The notes under the pieces: model-generated
Database searches by the model: none
The model's input: the letters and a program-made list of their open reading frames with translations, nothing else
Told to the model about the DNA's origin: nothing
Source: Litchfieldella anticariensis FP35 = DSM 16096
GTDB taxonomy: Bacteria > Pseudomonadota > Gammaproteobacteria > Pseudomonadales > Halomonadaceae
DNA: 55,662 nt
Direction of reading: 5' to 3'
Assembly: GCF_000409775.1 (NCBI RefSeq)
Contig: NZ_KE332395.1
Span: forward strand, 198,498-254,159
Translations under genes and position numbers: made by a program
Shown: in pieces, positions 52,406 through 55,662 of the stretch
Layout of the letters: each line of letters begins with the position of its first letter
Numbering within the stretch: position 1 is the first letter of the stretch

Positions 52406-53209
52406 TCACTTCCGCTTGAACAGCCGTGAACATCGCCTTCCTATCCACCAGCCGAACACAGCGGCGAGCACGATGACAAAACTTCTCAACACATCATTCA
52501 TCCCGTCTTCTGTTAATGCGGGCACGAATTTAATCACTAAGATAGTGATCAATAACGACCCGAATATCCCGGAGAGCCCAAGCTTATCCATCAGCAAACC
52601 GATCGGTGGTATTTCTTCATTCGCCTGACGGTTCTTCTCAATAGTCGCCGGAGTAACAAAATCGCCCCATCGAAATGAGGTATTTTGCTCAAGATACTGC
52701 TTCACCGCCTGCTCAGACTCAAACTTCTCTATGCGGTCATCCTGCTGAACATCCTGCCCCGCTTGGCACAGCCGCAACGCATAACCCTGCTCCGTCTTAC
52801 TCAACTCAGCGCGATGCACGATATCGCCTGCAGCAGTTGACTCGATAAAGGAAGCGCGCATTGGTGAATTTTCAGCCTTATAGGTCTTCTCATTTTTCCG
52901 CTCTTTTTGCTTCTGCTTGTCACCCTCTTCCAGTTGACGCCTCTTTTCTGGATATTTTTGCCAATACCAAACGCCGATAAAGTCAAGCAGGGATCCGAAT
53001 AGATACATACCCACGAATCCCACAGCCCATACACGATGCCAGCGTTGCTGTCCTGGGCCATAACCTCTCAGCTCGCCGCCGAACAGGGCATACAACCACT
53101 CCCAAATAACCAGACTATTCCAGAAAAAAAGGAAAATTGCACAAACGCCTAAGGTATATTTAGCTTGGCGCTTAAAAAAACCCGGCCACGTCATATCTCG
53201 TGCCGCCAT
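52406..53209 (-). CDS. Membrane protein coupled to cdiA, candidate CDI immunity protein
   Basis: The 267-residue product starts inside the cdiA stop codon (TAATG, one-base overlap), the place of cdiI. It has two N-terminal helices (LGVCAIFLFFWNSLVIWEWL and VWAVGFVGMYLFGSLLDFIG), a charged cytosolic middle (EKRRQLEEGDKQKQKERKNE), and two C-terminal helices (IFGSLLITILVIKFVPAL, VLRSFVIVLAAVFGWWIG). No known CdiI family is recognised. A membrane-bound immunity protein would fit a toxin that acts in the inner membrane, or a delivery-step blocker. Function is inferred from position. Confidence 0.72.
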   Translation of the reverse strand: MAARDMTWPGFFKRQAKYTLGVCAIFLFFWNSLVIWEWLYALFGGELRGYGPGQQRWHRVWAVGFVGMYLFGSLLDFIGVWYWQKYPEKRRQLEEGDKQKQKERKNEKTYKAENSPMRASFIESTAAGDIVHRAELSKTEQGYALRLCQAGQDVQQDDRIEKFESEQAVKQYLEQNTSFRWGDFVTPATIEKNRQANEEIPPIGLLMDKLGLSGIFGSLLITILVIKFVPALTEDGMNDVLRSFVIVLAAVFGWWIGRRCSRLFKRK

Positions 53210-55662
53210 TATTGCCGCTCCTCATTATCGATACCTGGCAACAAGGCAGGTGCGTTACTGATTACAGTTTGTGCCGTGTTACCAATAGTGTCAGCCGATG
53301 GCAGGGGTACACTGAATGTTGCCGGGGTTTGGAAATACGGCACACTGACTTGGGACGGTATATATGATGCCATCCCTTTAATGCGATCACCGAACCAAGT
53401 ACCAGCCCCACCAGTTACCGCTCCCATACCGATGCTACGTATCAAAGACTTATCCTCGTCATACATCCAATTGGTAGCGGCCGTGAGCGTACCGCCCGCA
53501 GCACCGCCCAAAGCGGCATTGCCCAGTATTCCTCCACCCGCCATTGGGCCATAGCCCAAGGCAGTGATGCCAGACATCAGTGTCTGACCGGGACGGTATT
53601 CGCCCCCTTGCACATACTGTCCTAGTGCGTCGAAACCTGCGTCGGTGGCGAATAGCCCTGCCGCTCCGCGAGCCGTCAGGGTGGCTGCCGCATAGGGGCC
53701 AGACACCGGGAATGCCACTAGGCTGGCGATACCACGGGTGAGCGCCTCCTGGCCTTGTTCGATCTCCGCCCACGTCCTGCTATCAGTCTGGTTGAGGTTG
53801 TAGGGTAGCCCTGCCGCCATGGCGATGCTGCCCGGGAAGCGTAGTTTGGGCTCGGGACGAGGGCTCGGGGTAGGAGCCGCCATCGCACGATAGGGAGACG
53901 ATACTCCCCCTGTCTGTTCGATAATGAAATCGACCAGTTCCGGCGACGTATCCGTTGGTACCATCTGGACGAGATGACGGGTGTTACCGTCGCCCCCAGG
54001 GGTAGCGAGCCATTCACCGCCGAAGTCATAGTAGCTGGCATCAACAGCATCGAGGTCATGCAGATCCACCACGACGTTAGATCCCGGCGACTCTCCCAGC
54101 TCATCGTTAAACATTCCGCGCAGAGCTTGCTCAATTTCTTCAGCTGTGTATTTGCCATCACTTTGCTCAGCAAGTTGTTGAGCGATCTCTTTCTCATGGG
54201 CGTGCGCTTGGCGGTTGTACTGCGTCGAATACCCCGCAATCTCGGCGCCTTGGTTGACATCGCCGTCGGTCAGTTCGGCGGCGATGATGCCGGTGATCTG
54301 CGAGGCGGCGACCAGCAGTTGCGGGTCGTTGTCGACCAGTTCGGCGAGGTGGTCCACCAGCGCTTCGTTGGCGCCGGCGGCCAGCGCGCCGGTTCGGAAG
54401 TCGCCGCCGGTGGCTTCGGCGACCGCTTTCTGCGGGCTGCCGGATGGCAGGTTCTGATCGCCCACGGCGTCGAACAGCACGGCGGCGACCACTTCGGTCA
54501 GTACGCCGTCGAGGCCGGCTTCGAGGTTGTCACTCAGGCTGCCGCCTTCGATGGCGGTGCGCACGCCGGCGTTGATGGCGGTTTGCGAGGCGCGCTCGCC
54601 GGCAAGGCGGGCGATGTCGCCGGCGTTGCTGAAGTCGAGTTGGTGGGTGTCGGTGGGCTCGCCCATGACGCCCCGGGTGATCCCGGCACTGGCCGCCGCT
54701 ACCGCATAGCCTTTCATGGCGTCGCTGGAGAAGGTGTCGTCGAACACATCGCCCAGGTCGCCGCGGTTGTTGATGGCGCTCACGGTGGCGGTGGTGGCCA
54801 GTGACGCCGCCGCGGCACCACTGGCCACCAGGCCACTGGCAGCACCGGCGGTGAAGTAGGTCACAATGATGGCGATGACCAGCATGGCGACTCCACTCAG
54901 CCCGGAGTGCTCGTATTCCCAGCTATCGTGGATTTCCTTGACCTGCCGCCAGTCGATGTCGCCGCGTTCTTCCATCTCCTTGAGCCAGGCGAGGTCGGGG
55001 TCGGCCTCGACCATGACGTCGATGGTCTGGCTGACGGTCTGTGCGTTGATCTCGGGCACCTCGGCGACGATGCCGTCGGCGGCCTGGATGACGAGGTTGC
55101 CCTTGGCGATCAGTTGACTCTGGCGCAGGGTTTCGTCGGTGCGTCCTTCGCCTTGGGACGATTGCCAGGCGACGTTGCCGCTGCGCTCTTCGTGGGATTC
55201 GGTGTGGAAATCGCTGGCGGCTTCGAAGTGGATGGTGCCGCCGCTGGCCAGCGTCAGGTCGTTACCGGCTTCGAGGCGGGCGCCCTGGTAGCGTTGGTCG
55301 ACACCACTGACGACGGTGAGATCATTGCCGCTTTCGAGGCGGCTGCCCACGGCGCGAATGTCGTTGATCTCGTCGCGTTGGTAACTGCTGCTGAACAGGC
55401 CACTCTCTTCCTTTTCGTAGAGGGAGTAGTCCTGGTCGTTGGCGGCAAGCAGCTCGACGTCGCGACCGGCGATCAGGAAGGCGTCGTTGCCGGCCTCGGC
55501 GTCGCTGGCGATGAGGCGCAGGTCGCGCCCGCTGCGCATGGTGAGGGTGTCGCCGGCCACCATGTTGCTGCCTTGCTGGCGCACGTGGCGGCTGGTCCAG
55601 TCGGTGGTGGAAGTGTGAGATTCGTGGTGGCGGACGTTGGCCGCCGAGGCGAGGGTGAGGTC
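53209..55662 (-). CDS. cdiA: Contact-dependent inhibition toxin CdiA/filamentous haemagglutinin, C-terminal part
   Basis: The frame is open to the window end (817 residues seen; numbering below counts from the first in-frame Met-type codon at 55584). Beta-helix FHA-2-type repeats (SGNDLTVVSG, EAGNDLTLASGG) end near 170. Then comes the DUF637 haemagglutinin region (about 225-440, with a hydrophobic patch GVAMLVIAIIVTYFTAGA). The motif YSTQYNRQAHAHE (452-464) marks the pretoxin boundary, and base composition drops at the same place (about 54230). The 330-residue tip has no nuclease or other toxin motif I know. It is rich in Gly/Ala hydrophobic stretches and includes MYDEDKSLIRSIGMGAVTGG. Delivered by contact to neighbouring cells. 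Confidence 0.88.
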   Translation of the reverse strand, partial: DLTLASAANVRHHESHTSTTDWTSRHVRQQGSNMVAGDTLTMRSGRDLRLIASDAEAGNDAFLIAGRDVELLAANDQDYSLYEKEESGLFSSSYQRDEINDIRAVGSRLESGNDLTVVSGVDQRYQGARLEAGNDLTLASGGTIHFEAASDFHTESHEERSGNVAWQSSQGEGRTDETLRQSQLIAKGNLVIQAADGIVAEVPEINAQTVSQTIDVMVEADPDLAWLKEMEERGDIDWRQVKEIHDSWEYEHSGLSGVAMLVIAIIVTYFTAGAASGLVASGAAAASLATTATVSAINNRGDLGDVFDDTFSSDAMKGYAVAAASAGITRGVMGEPTDTHQLDFSNAGDIARLAGERASQTAINAGVRTAIEGGSLSDNLEAGLDGVLTEVVAAVLFDAVGDQNLPSGSPQKAVAEATGGDFRTGALAAGANEALVDHLAELVDNDPQLLVAASQITGIIAAELTDGDVNQGAEIAGYSTQYNRQAHAHEKEIAQQLAEQSDGKYTAEEIEQALRGMFNDELGESPGSNVVVDLHDLDAVDASYYDFGGEWLATPGGDGNTRHLVQMVPTDTSPELVDFIIEQTGGVSSPYRAMAAPTPSPRPEPKLRFPGSIAMAAGLPYNLNQTDSRTWAEIEQGQEALTRGIASLVAFPVSGPYAAATLTARGAAGLFATDAGFDALGQYVQGGEYRPGQTLMSGITALGYGPMAGGGILGNAALGGAAGGTLTAATNWMYDEDKSLIRSIGMGAVTGGAGTWFGDRIKGMASYIPSQVSVPYFQTPATFSVPLPSADTIGNTAQTVISNAPALLPGIDNEERQ

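Overview
The window reads as chromosome of a GC-rich, aerobic to denitrifying gammaproteobacterium. The Pseudomonas-like nar locus (narK-narGHJI-ppiase-moaB with narXL), the acidic proteins, the TRAP and CDI genes and the general gene style suggest Halomonas or a close relative. That assignment is inferred from protein character, not from a marker gene. No rRNA, tRNA, CRISPR array or intact transposase was seen.

Layout. 1-5267: tail of a type VI secretion vgrG, then a DUF4123 adaptor, a PD-(D/E)XK (VRR-NUC-like) nuclease effector, and a duplicated DUF3396 immunity module whose last small gene is a frameshifted remnant. 5270-16928: housekeeping genes, namely a SPOR-tailed D,D-carboxypeptidase, an FMN reductase, a ZigA/CobW zinc GTPase behind a near-perfect Zur box, LemA with two TPM-domain proteins, a thioesterase, a secreted GGE-repeat protein divergent from the iron-linked oxygenase PiuC, and a prolyl oligopeptidase. 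17136-21627: a 33-residue membrane protein with its own terminator, a VanX-type dipeptidase, and a TRAP transporter (dctPQM) with an intercistronic hairpin, next to a LysR regulator. 22642-23650: an Abi_2/HEPN defence gene preceded by a compact structured RNA with its own promoter, sitting where the 3' part of moaB should be.

23679-33162 (minus strand) is the respiratory nitrate reductase operon. Its sensor-regulator pair narXL lies at 46772-49354 on the plus strand. Between narK and narX, where these genes are normally divergent neighbours, lies a 13.4-kb block: a secreted alginate-lyase-like/LamG enzyme, a c-di-GMP-I (GEMM) riboswitch in front of it, a MITE-like element, and a complete-looking Xps-type type II secretion operon (gspL M N D E F G H I J K). 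The block is bounded by imperfect 59-bp direct repeats (33195-33253 and 46641-46698). The simplest reading is an acquired secretion/polysaccharide-degradation island that split the nar regulatory region.

49423-55662: a RES/Xre toxin-antitoxin pair with two operator palindromes in its promoter, an unknown membrane protein, a cytochrome b561, and the 3' end of a CDI locus. The CDI part contains the C-terminal part of cdiA with an unrecognised toxin tip, a coupled membrane-protein gene that is the candidate immunity gene, and an orphan cdiA fragment.
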